Source: Allacma fusca (taxonomy: Eukaryota > Arthropoda > Collembola > Symphypleona > Sminthuridae). Taken from it: 64,000 nt of DNA. This document shows positions 26,501 to 41,500 of the stretch, piece after piece (the stretch's first letter is position 1; each line of letters begins with the position of its first letter). The stretch covers positions 40,804,600 to 40,868,599 of the forward strand of contig OX359250.1 in the NCBI GenBank assembly GCA_947179485.1, given 5' to 3'. The position numbers were made by a program, and so were the translations under genes. The notes under the pieces were generated by a model that saw nothing but the letters and a program-made list of their open reading frames with translations, was not told the origin of the DNA and made no database searches.

Positions 26501-29500
26501 TATATGCTATTTGCAGAACTTCCTAGTTCAATGGCAAAATCCTTCGTACCCAATACAAATCTGAGAGGAAGGAAACAAACGCACGCATTTGAAAATATAC
26601 TAATCTCTGGTCTTCTGGTTTTTGTAAATTGCAGAAATCTCAAGGACAACGAAATCGTTCGGATTGACCCTGGAGCATTCACTTGTTTGAATCGACTAGA
26701 GTCTTTGTAAGTCACTGTTCGCAAATCAACAGTAATTCTCATTTGTAGTTTACTTCATGACTTGGGTCAGGACAGTAGTTCTCTGAGTTTGTGGTGTCTC
26801 ATTCACACGAAGACACGAACAATTTCATATTCCCTTAACAAATATCAAGCCTCACTCCAGGAATTTAATCCCAGTTTATTATTTAATTACTCCCAATTCT
26901 ACGTGTTTTCGTTCTCTCGGAAATCATCCGTAGGATTTTAACCTTGATATATGTGCTTATTACTGGATGATAGAGCCCAAAGTTGACTTAGTGTTTGGTG
27001 GAACGGTTTCCACTGAGCCCTGAAAACATCGGTTGAGAATAGGACACACACACACATAAATTATTGCATCCAATAGTGTCATTTCGATTATTGTGCTAGT
27101 TTTCTGTCTCACATACTGACAACTGTAGGGGGGAAATGACAACACTTGCAACGTCCGTTATCTTCAGGAATTGGGAAGCTGGTCAGTAAAGTTGTCCAGG
27201 AAACTATTCTTGGGGAGTAATACATCTTGGCATTATCTCCAAGCCAAGCCTTTGGTTTGGTTCTTGTATCTATGTATAGCTGGGAGATCACGTAAATTAT
27301 TACACTCGAACATCAATTACCGCCAGCCATTCCGTCGTAATGGAGACTACATCGACAAGTATCTCCCCATACATCAAAAGATTTGTATCTCTCGGAAGCA
27401 ATTTCATGCAAAATTAGATTATCAAGATTGATCCCTTACAATCCCTCCGGGGGTTTGAGTAATTACTGTATTGCTTGAACGAACAATGATAAAGGAAGTC
27501 TCAGACCTGAATGTTATAAAACACTGGACAGCCTGAACACACCACATTATGACGGGATAAGGAGGACCGTTTCCATAAAAACTAAATTTGTAACTGAAAA
27601 GTGCCATGTAGGAAGAAGGACCTGTTTCTTCCAAGTGTTAGCGTTCCCAATTATATGGGTATGTACTAGTTTTTCACGTCCCTTGCTTTTCAAATATGTT
27701 CCGCTGGGTTGTAAATTCTCCCAAACTTTGAGAAGCTACACACGGCTTTAGAATTGATTTCCTTTCATCCTCCCCACTCGTAAATCACATTTTGTCGGGG
27801 AAGAGGTGACTGATCACGGTGTGTATAGTTTCTTCCAGCCATGTATCAATGCCAGATATAGCCAGATATATCTATGTATCGATTTTATTGGGCTGACAGG
27901 AAAACTTGCTGACAAACAAAACCGGAGTGTGACAACGACAGCCTGGAGGGATATTCCTTTCATTTTCCCAATGGCTGGTTGTAGTAATCTGAGAAGGAAA
28001 CAACAAAACTTACAATTGGTGTATATCTGCATCTATAACCAAAATAATTGTGGACAGAGGAGAGGATTAGTCCCCTTTAAAAGTCAAAATCGTGCTAAAC
28101 CTTAAAATAGGGATGAGGAAGAATAGAATTCGGAGTAAGTAATTCCCCAAGATTAGTACAGGTTAGAATAGAACACAGGTAAAAATGTTCAGACTAATTT
28201 CGTTCTTGAAAGTTCAAAGCCACTGCCACAATAATTTTGGGCCCATGGCTTCAGTCCCAGTTCCAAATCACCCAAGGGACTTGAGGAATAAGAGGCTTAT
28301 ACTGTAATAGGGTCGAGGGATAATGATAAATACCACACTACGACTCATCATCTCCGAGCTGACCGCCTCTATTTCTACGGAGGATCTCAGATTCACTCAA
28401 TAAGAAACGTTTTTCGTCAAGCCGTACTGTTAGGACCTTGAAGGCACGAGACCATATTTTATTCCTTTAGGCTTGACATCGCTCTATTTCTCATCTGTAA
28501 TAATGACACCAGTTAAATCTCTCTCACAACGTTACTTTATTTGGACATTCCGAGAATGACAGGGTTTCCAGCTGGAGTGACAGTTTGAAATGCAGTGGGC
28601 CTCAGTACGGAAAGTCTCAATAGAACTTGTATGTAGTACACAATCGCTCATTTTACCGAAAGCCTGTAAATGAACACATCAAAATCAAGGTTACTTTTAG
28701 TCCGGAATGATTTTCAATCTACAAGGCCTGTGTCGAACTGTTCGAGCAATGGGATTTCTAGAGGAAACGTAGATACAGGGTGTCTACTTCCACCCTTTTG
28801 AACATCTTGTGGAGAATGTGATCTCGTCATGTCAAACCTTACACTTACTTGTTCGGGAAATCTGGACAAATTTGAACCACAAAAGATAAACAATAATTTT
28901 TACGTACAATTAATTATATGATGATATTTTTTAATACTCATGTATAACATCGTACTGCAATTTTAAGTTAAGGTTTTGTGGACCTGCATCCCAAATCGCA
29001 TAGTAACAGTTGATTATGAATACAAATGTTTTGGTTTGAATTGACAGAGACAAGTAAGATAGCATAAGAAAATATAGGAGGTTATAGAATCTGCCAGGAG
29101 GATTTTACAGAAGGGTCGAGGTGTGTGTTTGTTCTTGACCGCACTGTAAAAAATCTTACGGTTTTGTTCTTGAGGGCAGACAATTTCAACGGATTCCAAG
29201 TACACTTGCACTTCACAAAGAGAAACGTAATTGGGCTACTCCGGGGTTTACGGTTATTTTACAGAACTGGCATGTCTGGAAGTTACTCTGATGTTCTATT
29301 TCAATCTCATCGGCCTAAAAAGCTACACAGTGCTATGAAATGTTATTCTTTTGTCGGCAGAATTACAGAGGTATAGGGTCGGGGAGAAATACGTATTTGT
29401 TATCGTTTATTCCTGCAGTAGAGCCATGTACTATGGAGTTTGGCTGACCTTTATTACATTGCTTATCAGTTGGCGTTATCCAGCATCCACAGATCTACAG

Positions 29501-32500
29501 ACCCATCATTGCTGGACATGCAACTGAAGTTTCACACTCTGTCTGGTTCCTATTAGAATTAGAATTATTATCATTATTGTTTAAAGAGACACAGTGCCTC
29601 AATGAAATACTCTGTACACGAGGTTGTATTAATGCTTGATACTATTTTTCAGTTCGTGGTTTTCCGGAAGTAAATCAATAATATACGTGTGACTTAACCG
29701 TGCATTAACGCCCTTTCGGATCATTTGTGTTATCAATCATTTGGGTTAAAATTGTGAAGAAAATAAACGGAAAAAGCTCATACACTGTTTTAGCTCTTCT
29801 GAGTTTCTAAAATGACTCTTTTGAATCTCTCTTTAAAGGAATCTGGAGAGGAATCGATTTGGAGAGTTGGACAAGCCTCGCCTGATCTTCGAAAATCTTA
29901 CAAAACTCCACCATATGTACGTAATAATTTATTACACTCAATCCATAGGGTAGATCTATTTCCTATAGATTCCCTCATTATTCCCCGCCTTCTCCGTACT
30001 TGTGTCTTCCTCTTGTTTGTTTCGTCGCACGCCTTCTCTTGTCATCTTCATTGGATCTGCCTCTGGAACCACGGCTCCCTTGCCCTATCCTCAACTTTCG
30101 TTAGATTGTAGATGACTTTCTTTCCTCTTGTCATTTCAGGGATTGAATGATTTCCACAACCTCTAGTGAGTACCCCTTTGATTTTCACATGGACAAATTC
30201 AACCCTGTCGATCACCTTCTCCATTCTCTGTACTTTCTCTTAAGTCAAATCACTCAATCTGATTTTACTACATATTCCCTATATACATAGGTCGTATGTC
30301 TCAAGTGCAGTAAGTCTACATATTCTCTACCAATTTTTCAAGTCACAGTAAGATTCTTCATCTTAAGTTACACTGTATAGTTGATTAGGTGCACAAAATG
30401 CCCCGAGACCTTTTTCTATAGATACATACATATATAATTATATAAAAACTGTTCCATATACTACCTCAAGTATAATACTGTGAGAAAAACTAAAGTGGAA
30501 GCGTCATGTGACATAAAAGTCCATCAAGTCAGAGGTGTAGCCTTTGAGAAAGGTAACACACTTCTGATGCTCAGAAGTATGTATCTATACATATAGACGC
30601 ACACTGACATCAATGGGTAGTTTGGTGTAAAAAAGTAGAGCAGAGACCATCACTTCTTTTCATCCAAGCTCACTTTTGTTCTTGGATTTTTTTTTATACT
30701 TCTCCTTTCCCTCTTGAGCCAGCACCTGACCCAATCTCAGCCTCACAGATTTATGACTGCTCATAATTTCCGTGGAGCACTTTGATTTTTAAGGGCACAC
30801 GGAGAAATCAATTAATCAAGATTATTTTTGTAGAATATATTGTAAGTTACTGGGCATTTTTGAACCTAAACTGTTAAGTGAATTGTCTTTATGAGAGCAC
30901 CTCAAAGGACTCTAAACTCCGACTCTAGGATCTTACTTACGGAGTAATAATTTACAATGTGGTAATTTACAATGCTTACAATTTACTGATGTAAGTGGGA
31001 ATGTATCCTAATATGGAGAAAATACTCTGATGTAATTACTTATAGTATTGTAAGAGTATCAGCCAGAGTGCCTCCAGAATTTTAACATCTTGATTTGAAA
31101 CATTTTGAAGATTAAATCAATATTTTACAAATCCTTCCAGTTATAGTTTCAGATCGTGTGTACATAGACAAATCTACTTGGGAGATGACATCCATATGAA
31201 TTAAATTTTTAAAGATATTTTTTATTTTGACGGATTTGATTCTGATAGGATACGATTTTATATGTGGGTAGAAGTGCATGACTGCTTCCAAAATGTGATT
31301 CTTTGGAAGCAATCCTGTGAAAATCCTGTTCTCCTACTAGATTTATGAGGCTTATATTCTGAGTTCTCAATAGAATCCTTGAAAGATGTCTGTAGGGATA
31401 GAAGTCGGACGGTTCATTGTGGATGAGGAAACAGAAAGGAAATAAATAAATATTATGACCTGGATTTTGATCATGAAAGGAGGATGATGGAGTGAATGTA
31501 GGTTATGCGTTACAGGACGTTCCATCTCTCCGCCGTGGATTGTCTCCTCTTTACTTTGGATACTTCTTTTTTTTACTTTTATTGACCTGAGTGACACATT
31601 TGATTGCTATGGCTCCTACAATGACCACCGTTGTATTAAACTCTTCCAGGAGTTCCTTCGTGACCACCACAATGCCCAAGGGATTTTTGGCTCCACTTTT
31701 TGGACAAGCTTCTGGTTCCCTATGATCTGCTGGATTTCCTTTTTTATTTGTTTCTGGGTTGTAAGGGCCATTGTAGGGTTGCTACAGGACTGTCGAGAGG
31801 TGAGGTTGTGCTCATCTGAGCTCCCTTATCTTTAGACAGATCTGCATAAAAACTTTGAGACACATAATTCTTTTTTTTTGTCTCCACCACCCGAGTCTCT
31901 CTGCTTGGAGAGTTGTGATCCCTGCTGTCAAGTGTCTACCGGGCGAGCGTCTTGCACCATAACGCTACCTTGTGCTGTTAGTGATTTGCCACCACCGAAT
32001 CAGCACTTGATTCCCGGGTAGTTTGCACCCATAGGCTTTTGGGACATTTTGATTTAGCAGTGATCCCCACGAATCCACGTCATTGCCTTGTGGTATTGAC
32101 TTGGGGGTGAGTGTCCCAATATCTGGCACATTCCTCAGGTTCTGCATAAAGTGCAGAGGCTCACCTGCATTTTACTGTTGGTAGAATAGCAGCCGGAGCC
32201 CCTGACATAACTTGAGTAGATTGCATATCTTAGTGAAGCAGTTGCCCAAATAGCAACTTAGGGATACGAAATCGGATAAGCAAATTCAGGAAAGTGAACA
32301 TCCCATGCTCACTCTTCCAATGCTATTCGTAAATTAACATGTTCGACAGGGTAATCTGCAATGGGCCCACTGATGGCCTGAGCAGTGTCCCATAACTTTG
32401 GTTGTGGGACCCCCTAAAATACATACATACATACATACATACAAGGGCCATTGTATACAATATTTCCATATATTAGAATAATTGTTAATAGGAAATTGGA

Positions 32501-35500
32501 ATGAGTGAAACAGAATTGATATTGTGTTGAGTCCCAAACAACAGAACTGATCCTTTCGTATGAAGTTTCAGAACCTCCAATTTACGGCAGATTTTCAGCG
32601 TTTAAACTTCAGAGCTCTATCTGTATTGCTCAGGCAAAAACTAGTTACTTCAAGCTTTATATTTACATGTTAGTTGGGAAAGACCCGACATTTGTATATG
32701 AAAACCCCTGGACTTATTGTTAATAATACTGAGAAATGGCACAATCATTATTGGATTTCATCTGAAATACTGTACTCTCCTTAAAAATTCCAATCTCACA
32801 TTACTGCAAAAAGAAATTATATGTTATCCAAGAGAAAGTAGTCACTTTCTTATTATAATAATTTCTGGAGAAACTTCTTGGTAGCTCTATTCATCCTGAA
32901 GTTATAAGGATCCTTCCTTTAATAATTGTGCTTCTTTTTCGGATCTCCCTTACGTCGACTTCCTGGAGAGAAGGAGACACGTTGAGATTGAATTACAAGA
33001 ATTAACTGAAAGTTGGGAGTATGGGCTCTTTTGAAAGAGTGGAGGGGAAACAGGTTGAAGGGTCTGACAGAAGGGAGGAGGAAGTAAAGGTCAAACAGAT
33101 TTCAAATCCTGCCTTGGAGTCGGATCAGGGAAACGCTCGGTTACACGATGAGTAATGATGTTATGGGGCTTTTTTAGTCATGAACAAATCCAAGATATCC
33201 TTGTCGGAGTATTCCTTTATAATGGCCATACCTTTCCATCCTAGTTCTACGAAAGACTCTCTGTCAAACGTCTTGCGTTTTTCTGGCAAAGTGTTCCTTG
33301 AAACTTCTCAGGCTTCTCTTTATATTCAACTGCGCTTTTACAATTATTATTAGAACATTGAAGTACACTTCAACTTCATAGAATCTAATTTCTTATCCAA
33401 GATTTTTTTTATTAAAATTTAGATCTCTGCAGATTGATTTAGTGACTTTTATGCCCTCTAAACTCTTCAAATTATATTTCATAGTTGAACTCATGGAAGC
33501 TACCTGCATCGTACTATTTCCGAGCAATGTCCTATAAAATGTAATTATGAAAAATAATAAAGAGTGCAATTCAGAAATGGCGTAGATTTCATCAGGATTT
33601 AATTAGGTCTCAGAAGCTCCTCGGAATCTCTAGGTCATGGGGTTTTCATTTCGGACTTTTATAATTATTTTAATCAATGTCTTGGGATTATACTAAAGAA
33701 GTTACAGCTGAGACCTTGTGCAGAAGTTAATGGAAAGCCCTCTCCAAAAAATTAAGACTGTCTTTTAAAATACAATTGTCAAGTCAATTGAGCCCCTAAT
33801 ATTTCTTGTCATATTTTTCCATACGGCAATAGACGTAAGAATCTCTGTCAGACTAACTTTGATCCTTACAGAATTGAATGACAAGTTAATCCAGAAAGCG
33901 TAGTGCTTTCAGTTGAATGACAAGAAAGGATTTCAGAATCATTAGCCCAAACTCTCTGATTGTCGTATGGAAGTTCCAAACGACCTCTAGCCTAGTTTTT
34001 TCCGTGACTTTGAATTACTGAGAGGGAGTTTGCAGTGAAGAACTTTGATTAATTTTGTATGTCTCCCTTGCCAGCTCTTCATTTTGAACTTCTCTCCTCA
34101 ATACGACCATTTGAATGAAAACTGTTCAATTTCTTACTGGATTTCTGTGAAAATATGGGAAAGGGGGACTGTATGTGTGAGCATGGAGTCCGAGGGAATT
34201 GATCATGAAGAAGTCCAGAAAAGAATAAATTCTTGCTTTGCTAGTACCTATTCTTGTGTGGGTAAAAGGGAATCCCTGAAAGCAGGAGTCAGTAATGGGT
34301 TTGTACAAGTAATGGGCCTCTTTTCATCTCCCCAGTTATTTCGACCACTTCTGGATGTGTTGGTGGGCGCCGCATGTGAGATCCTGTGACCCGAAAGGAG
34401 ATGGCATCTCATCCGTGGACAATTTACTGGACAACATTATCCTTCGATCGTGGTAAGTCATATGTATATGTTTTATTGTGTTTTGCAACTGCGTGTATGG
34501 CCAGGACTATTATTCATGTCCTAATGCTCTCCTTTCCTCCCAAGCGTGGGGGCACATCTGTAGATAGTGCGTAAATACTCGTCACATTTCAGAGGCGTCA
34601 AGGGGCTCTTCCTCGTTTCCCCGAAGTAAATATGTAAGCGTTGTTTGCTCCTTGGAAAAAGACTGGAGGTTGCCCATTCGGAAACCTTTACCTTTTTCTG
34701 CACTTTGGCTAATGCACTTTGTCAGCGAGAAAGTTACTCTGCCTTCCTGACTAGCATAAGAATGTGGAGGTAACTCAGAGAAGTTCCCTACATGGACTCG
34801 TACTAGTTGACGCTCGGTTTTTATTATTTTCTCAAAATTGTTTCCCTTAATAAAAAGAATCCAAGAAATTGTATTTCAAAGATGAAGTCTCAAATAATCC
34901 GTTTTTACGCCACTGATTATCTATACAAAGTTAAAGATTCGTTCACAAATATTTTTTCATGTCTTCTATGGGTTCCAGTCTTCCAGTGTTCAAGTTCAGG
35001 GATTCGAACCCTATGGAGGAACTCTGCTTGTATGAACATCCCTACCAGGAGCAACAGACTATTATTACAAGAGATTCTGTTACTGCGAGAGGATACTACA
35101 CTAATTTTTTTTTAGTTCAATGAATGGATTCAATTTCAGTATCTACTTTGACAAGCACAAATCTGCTGAAGTAACTGCTTTTGATCTTACTAAAGTTACA
35201 TTTTTAATCTGAAACGAGTGCCAGGTCTACAGTGTCCTCTCGCTAGATGTAAGCCCTCCATACGAGAGTTACCCCTCGTCACTTTCGCCTTAAGAGAAAA
35301 ACTAAGCCCCGGTCATAGTTTCAATCTCTTTCCGTACAAGAGCGTGCCATTGTAGGAGACGGATTTTGATAATTTTAGAAGTGCTCTTAAAAGGACAGAT
35401 CACTGTATCATGCTGGAGCAATAGGAGATGACAAGTTCATCCAAGGTGCATATTTCATGGATTTGGAGAAACAAATCGCTCCGTTTCTGAAAATAGGTAA

Positions 35501-38500
35501 TTATATTGGAAATGAGCAGTTATGTTTCTCCCGTCCAGTGTACTACATAAAGGGAAAGAATGAGATCGAGGGGGTACACACTTCCTTAAAAAGGGAAAAG
35601 CTATTACTTCCCAGAAGCTCTAGTAAAACATTACTCTCCGCATGATTTTATTACGCAGTTCAGACAATGAATGGTGGGGAAGGAACTGCATAAAAGCAGA
35701 GATTTGTTACGTAAATTGCGTTACTTTATATGTACTTATCTTTGTACAAACCCCAGCACTTCCCTGCGTTATAGGAACATTTACTCACACTTTCCAAACC
35801 TCCTTGTGCTCTGAGGAATATCATCGAGTTGAACTACTCCCTTCTTGGTGTTGATCATACGTAGATATATTTCCTGTAGAGATACTTCAAAAAGCATATC
35901 AGAAGCTTATGAAAGTGTAGATTTTTGGACGGAGATTATATCCGTAGCAGCTTTTACGACAGGAACTGCCAGTGGGGAAAGTAGGGAGATCCACCCGAGT
36001 GACCGATCGTATCCCATTGGCTTTCTTTTCCAAGCTTGAATGAATGAGGGGCCCAAAATAGAACACACAACTTCTTGAACGACAGCCAGCAGGACAGATA
36101 CTTGCGGAACTTTTAGCACCACTTACACGTAGACCTTGAGTCCCGGCATGTCATATAATGATAATACTGGACTTACTACAGTTGACGTATTGCAAGAGTA
36201 TTACTACAGTTTGTCACACTCCTACTGTATCAACATGTCAACATCTTAAAATCCACAAGAGTCAAGGGAGTGGCATGAACAAAAGTAAATATAGTTTTTC
36301 TACTTTTAGCATCCACCAGTCCTTTTACTCTTTCATATGACACAATGTAATGGGAGCGTCTTTCCACGCTTACTGAATCTTAATGTGAATTTGAGAGACA
36401 GGGCTCAACGTCGGGGGTAATTGGAACATTATTACTCTCGGACTTTTTATTGTTTTTAATAATTATTTCAACCATTTCTTACTCATCATTTAAAATCTCT
36501 CATTAGTTTCCTGTAATTTATTTTTATCTTCATTGAAGATGCATTGAGCATTTTGTAATACGCTCAATTATATAGCCTTGTACTAAATTTTCTGATTTTT
36601 ATTGAAGAGAGACATCATGTCTGGATCCATTGTAATCTCATATTGACATTCTTGTATTCGTCTCTTCATACTATCGGAGAAATCAGTGGGTTACTCCGTT
36701 CCTTTTGAAACGTACGTTGGAATTTGTTGGGAAATCCAATAATTATACTGTAGTTTAAATTACATGAATGGATGGACAAAGCCTCTTGACCTTTCTCCCT
36801 AAGAAATTCATTACAGTACAAGGAGCAAGATTAGAGTAAATCAGTTCAATGCGGACGTAATAAGGAAGGCTTAAGGTTCCATCCAAACTACCGAGCAAAT
36901 TAAAAGCACTCAAAGAATTCAAGAAGGTAGTAATTAACCTATGCTTTGGCAGAAGAAGGTATATGTAAGAAAAGGCTTTAGCCAATTATCTTCCAATTAC
37001 AAGGTCTCATAGGAAGCACTGCCATTTGTAATTATAGGTGAGTTGTAAAATGAGCATTATTAGAAAACCAACGGGAAAACTAATCCTGTATTCCTCAAGG
37101 AACAAATGCATGTTACGCTACGTAGACCACTGAAAGCGCTCTATTGGAGCATGTGAGGAGACTGTAAAATCAATTCATCTTGATCAAATTGACGCGGAGT
37201 GTAAGATTTGTCTGAAAGATTGATTTCACCCTGGACCCTATCATCCAACATCATCATTCACAAAACTTACTGTAAGGTATGAGTCCCTATGTAGACATGC
37301 GTATGAGTAACGCTTCATGCCAAGTTGGCCCATAAATACACAATCTCTGTCTTCTAAGTGTCCAAATCATGGGAAAGGATGCTTCTTTCTGGGCTTTGCT
37401 AAGGTTAAGTAAATACTCTCCTTCAAGGACTGTAATTTTCGTAAGAAAAGGAGGAAGTTGCCAAGCAATGCAGTGTAAAAATATAAAATGTATGTACATT
37501 TAGATAATTATAGGAATGGGCAAACGTAGACATTGCAAGTTAGTAAGTGGTCATGGACGGAAAAGTTCCCCAGAAACCAGTGTATAGTATCAAAGTTCCA
37601 AGCTTTGAAAATGCAGGCGATAGGATGTAGGCGTCGGTTTGGAACTCAAATGTGGTCCATGTTGTGTTGATTCCTTGCGGAAAAGTTGGGGCATTTTGGG
37701 GGAAAGTGAGTTTCTATGGGTGGTGAAAAGTAGGGAAAAACGCCCATCCCTCACCCGTACATGGTTTGCAGCAGGGAAGTCTAGCTGAGTGAGGAATTTA
37801 GTACCCACTTAAACTTTTGAATCCATACAAATATTAATGCAGTGGCCAAGGGTTGGGCCAGTCATGACTGATTTCTAAACAGTTATAAATAGTTAATGAT
37901 TTTTTTACCAGAATAAAAAACTACTCTAGCGTAAAAATCCCTTGGTATGAAAAATAGTTTCCCTGGACTCTTTTTTACCCCAAATTATCCCTCGAGTTTA
38001 TTTCGTGTCCATTCATTGGCTTGCTTATTCAATTGACTACATTCATTGTTGTTTTTTATGTTTTCTTTTTACATGCTATTCACCGCAACGGGATTCGTCA
38101 TGGCTTGATTTGGGTGAATGGCTCGTCCACTTCCTTGATGAATTTCTAATACTTGAAATTGGGCTAAACTTGTGCCTCCTCCGTCTGATTCCTTCGATTC
38201 ATTTTCCCACCCGTTGTGGATACGTTCAATGAAATGGCGGGAATTCCGACGATTTAATTTCTTCACTTTTCTACTTTCTTTGCAAACCTTTCAACCTGGA
38301 TTTATTTTTGGCATCGACGGGAATGGAATGTTGTGGGGTCTACAATGGATAACACGATAATTCGACATCCCATGGACTTTATGACATTCCACGATGATGT
38401 GGGGGCAACCTGAAACGTGTGAACGTGGAAATCGTTGTAATGGGCGGATGGGAATTACGGAAATGGACCTTGCCGACACAACTATGTGGGAAATAATGGA

Positions 38501-41500
38501 TTGGGCGGACACTGGTCTTCCTTCATGTTCACCAGTGTCTGGTTGATGGGTTTGATTGGCGTGGCGGGAAATTTGTTCGTCATTGTGAGTCGGATGGTTT
38601 TGAGGGAGCCGAATCGGGTCCATTCATTTTACATCAAGAACTTAGCCCTGGCGGATCTCCTCATGGGAGTTTTTCTACTTTCAATTGCTGTGCACGATGT
38701 CCGATTCCGTGGAGAATTCCTGGCTCGTCAACACTCCTGGCGACACTCACTCACTTGCCAATTCTCGGGTGAGCTCAAATTTAATACAAATTGTTATAGA
38801 TGTTGGGTATAATTATGGGGAGAGATGAGATTGGGAGATACTTATGAACAATGTTATGGGGAACTCACAAGGTAGTGAAAGAGTACGGGATCAATATGTA
38901 TAATAAATTGTAAATACTATTTGCAGAACAGGTTGAGTTTACTAATAGTGAGTCGAAGGTAACTTACGAACTGAGGATTGAACTGAGGTTCAATCTTTAT
39001 ATGTACATCAATGTTTACATAAACTCTACTAATAATAATAACATACTACTATATTACTTATGTATTGCATTCCTTAGGCATTACATAATGGGTTGAGCAT
39101 CTACATTCGCTCTCTCTTCATACATGTGTATAGGCTGTGCGTAACAAAACAGGCGTCGAAATTCTAATTTATGCATAATTATCATCCCATTTCTTTACCT
39201 TCATGAAATTTCGCTTCCCAGGATGCGCCTCCTTAACGATACAAAAATATTTTCTTCTTTCTTTATTTCCTCAAATACAGACCCCGGTGCCCGCTTTTGT
39301 CTATTATATAAGTATGGGGAATTCCCTTCCTCCGCTTTTCGATGTCAATAAATATGACTTCAGAACTAAAGTTCTGCCAGAGTTTGCTCCAGTGTGGTTA
39401 GACCTCCTCTCGGATATACGGGGAGAGTTGGAGTGGAGCTTCACTTTCCCTGGGATTAAACCCCTTCCTTCACCCTTCCTCCTATCTTCTATTTACCATT
39501 TGGAAGTAATGCGGCAATATCGGCTGATGTCAGTCATACTAAAACTTTACTCATGGCCACGATCAACTTCGGATCCGGGAAATACTCTCGAAACTATTCG
39601 TCGCTATCGCTCTTGCACACCTATTAACAGCCCTTGAGTTATTTCCATGGCCCTCTAATACTCAAACGCTTATACCATTGCCCTATTACAACTACCATTT
39701 CCCTGCCTCAACTGACTTCCTTCCATCGTCACTTGATTTTCTCCTCTATTAATTTTTCCCAATTGACATCGCACCCTCATGTTCTCCAAATAATACCTCA
39801 GACCTACCTTACTCCAGTCCGTGTTTGGATTTTGCATGTTTCTCCAACTTACATAATTGTGAATGTGTATCTCCCAAATATACCAAGATAACATGACAGC
39901 ATCCCTACAGTGTTATGTATATTGTTATTGTGGCTGTCTCCGTAGGAGCGAGGTCCAGGTGAAATTTGTTATGCCTGGTGAGGCATAACTTTCCCTCGAG
40001 CAACGACAATTAACTACTTCGTTTCCATAAAGAGGAATGCTCATTTCATGTGGTGCAACTACACAAACACATAAAATGATATGAAGATTTACACTGTAAA
40101 CGAAATTCCTCTTGGGGAATTTGAATGTTCAAGGCTAATCATCCTCATACATATTCCGATCGTCTATGCTTCTAGCAGATAGTGAAAGTTTTTATGGGAA
40201 CCCACTTCCTTTGGCGAACTTTGTTTGAACGTGTGATGTGTGGGAACATTCAAATGAAAAACTGAGCTCCTCAAAACTCACAGGTCATGTAAAAAGGAGT
40301 CTGTTCTGACAGGAACTAGTAGGAGCGTGGAATTGAAGACGCTGGGAAAATGAAGATGAATCAGAGTGTGATAGAAATAAATGATCACTGGGGTATAATG
40401 CAGAGATGAGATGTGTCGAGATTCAATGAAATCTTGTATCCAATTCGTGTATTTATAGATAGATACTATGTTTGAAACTGAGAGGAAAGCTTGATATTCT
40501 AAGTTACAACTTCTTAAAGAAACATACGACTTTTTAAACAAACCCACAAAGTTGCATATGCTAGATACTTGAAACCTCGAGGATACAATGTCATGGGAAC
40601 CTCTCTTGGATGACGGATGTTCATATCCAAGGAGATACGAGATTGATAGTAACTACACGTCATCAGGACAAAACGTTGATTTCTAAAATCAAAGTGAGCA
40701 TCCCATGACAAGCTGAGTAGTCATATTCACCAGGAACCGCCAAGAGCTGAGGTAACTTCTAAAGGCAGTGCAGGTAATTACAGATTTGGATCCTTGGATA
40801 ACAAAGCCACTACTAGACACGTTCGACTCAACCTTGACAGCTCACTCCCTCACAATGGGCTGGTGGTTCCTTGAGTACGGGGAGGAAGATTCAATTCCTT
40901 TCATGACGTGATCATTTCAAGATAGGCGTTGATGCCACAGAATAGGAGAGATCGTGCCAACTATCCTCACACAACACTTTTACGCCAACAAGATTTTCTC
41001 CAACTTTCCCCCAAAAAGTTGGGAAAGTTCAGTTGTAAAACGAATACAGCCCTCTGAATATAGAGACTCACGGGAGGCTACTGTAATGGGGACTAGGCTC
41101 ACAGACTTACCTTGGATATGTTCTCCGGGAGTTTACAGCCCTGTGAAACAATTAAGTAGATCTTACATTTCCTCCTCGCTTTCAACACAGAGAGAAAGCC
41201 ACGCGTCCCCGGAGAGTACAAGGAATTAAAGAGGTTTAGTAGAATGTCTTCAAGTGTTTGGAATCCCCAGTTTTTTATGTGTTGCTCGTTACTCTCTCCA
41301 GAAATAATCTCTTTTCCTTAGCATATCCTACATATGCAGGATCACGTAGCCCGTAATTCCATATACTACATATGCAAGGATAATTGCTAAAAACTATCTC
41401 GACCTTAACTATATAGATAATTACTGGTGGGGTTCCTTGGGAGCTACAGTCAATGCACATATATACACACCATTGTAAATACTAGATACCATTAAGTTCT

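Larger units (their letters stand above)
29917..34335 (+). other. receptor intron 11 (4.4 kb)
   Basis: Contains the probable retroposon at 31872-32443. The rest shows nothing supported. Confidence 0.55.

Noticed and set aside
30141-30165. Possible extra exon after TTTCAGG in receptor intron 11
   Set aside because: In the required phase it meets a stop at once, while the direct join of 29916 to 34336 restores the RXFP-like HIYF motif.
34045-34389. 114-codon ORF over the hinge exon
   Set aside because: It is a different reading frame overlapping the real hinge exon 34336-34452.
39203-39637. 144-codon ORF in receptor intron 13
   Set aside because: No conserved motif and no splice-site support; the receptor exons on either side join exactly without it.
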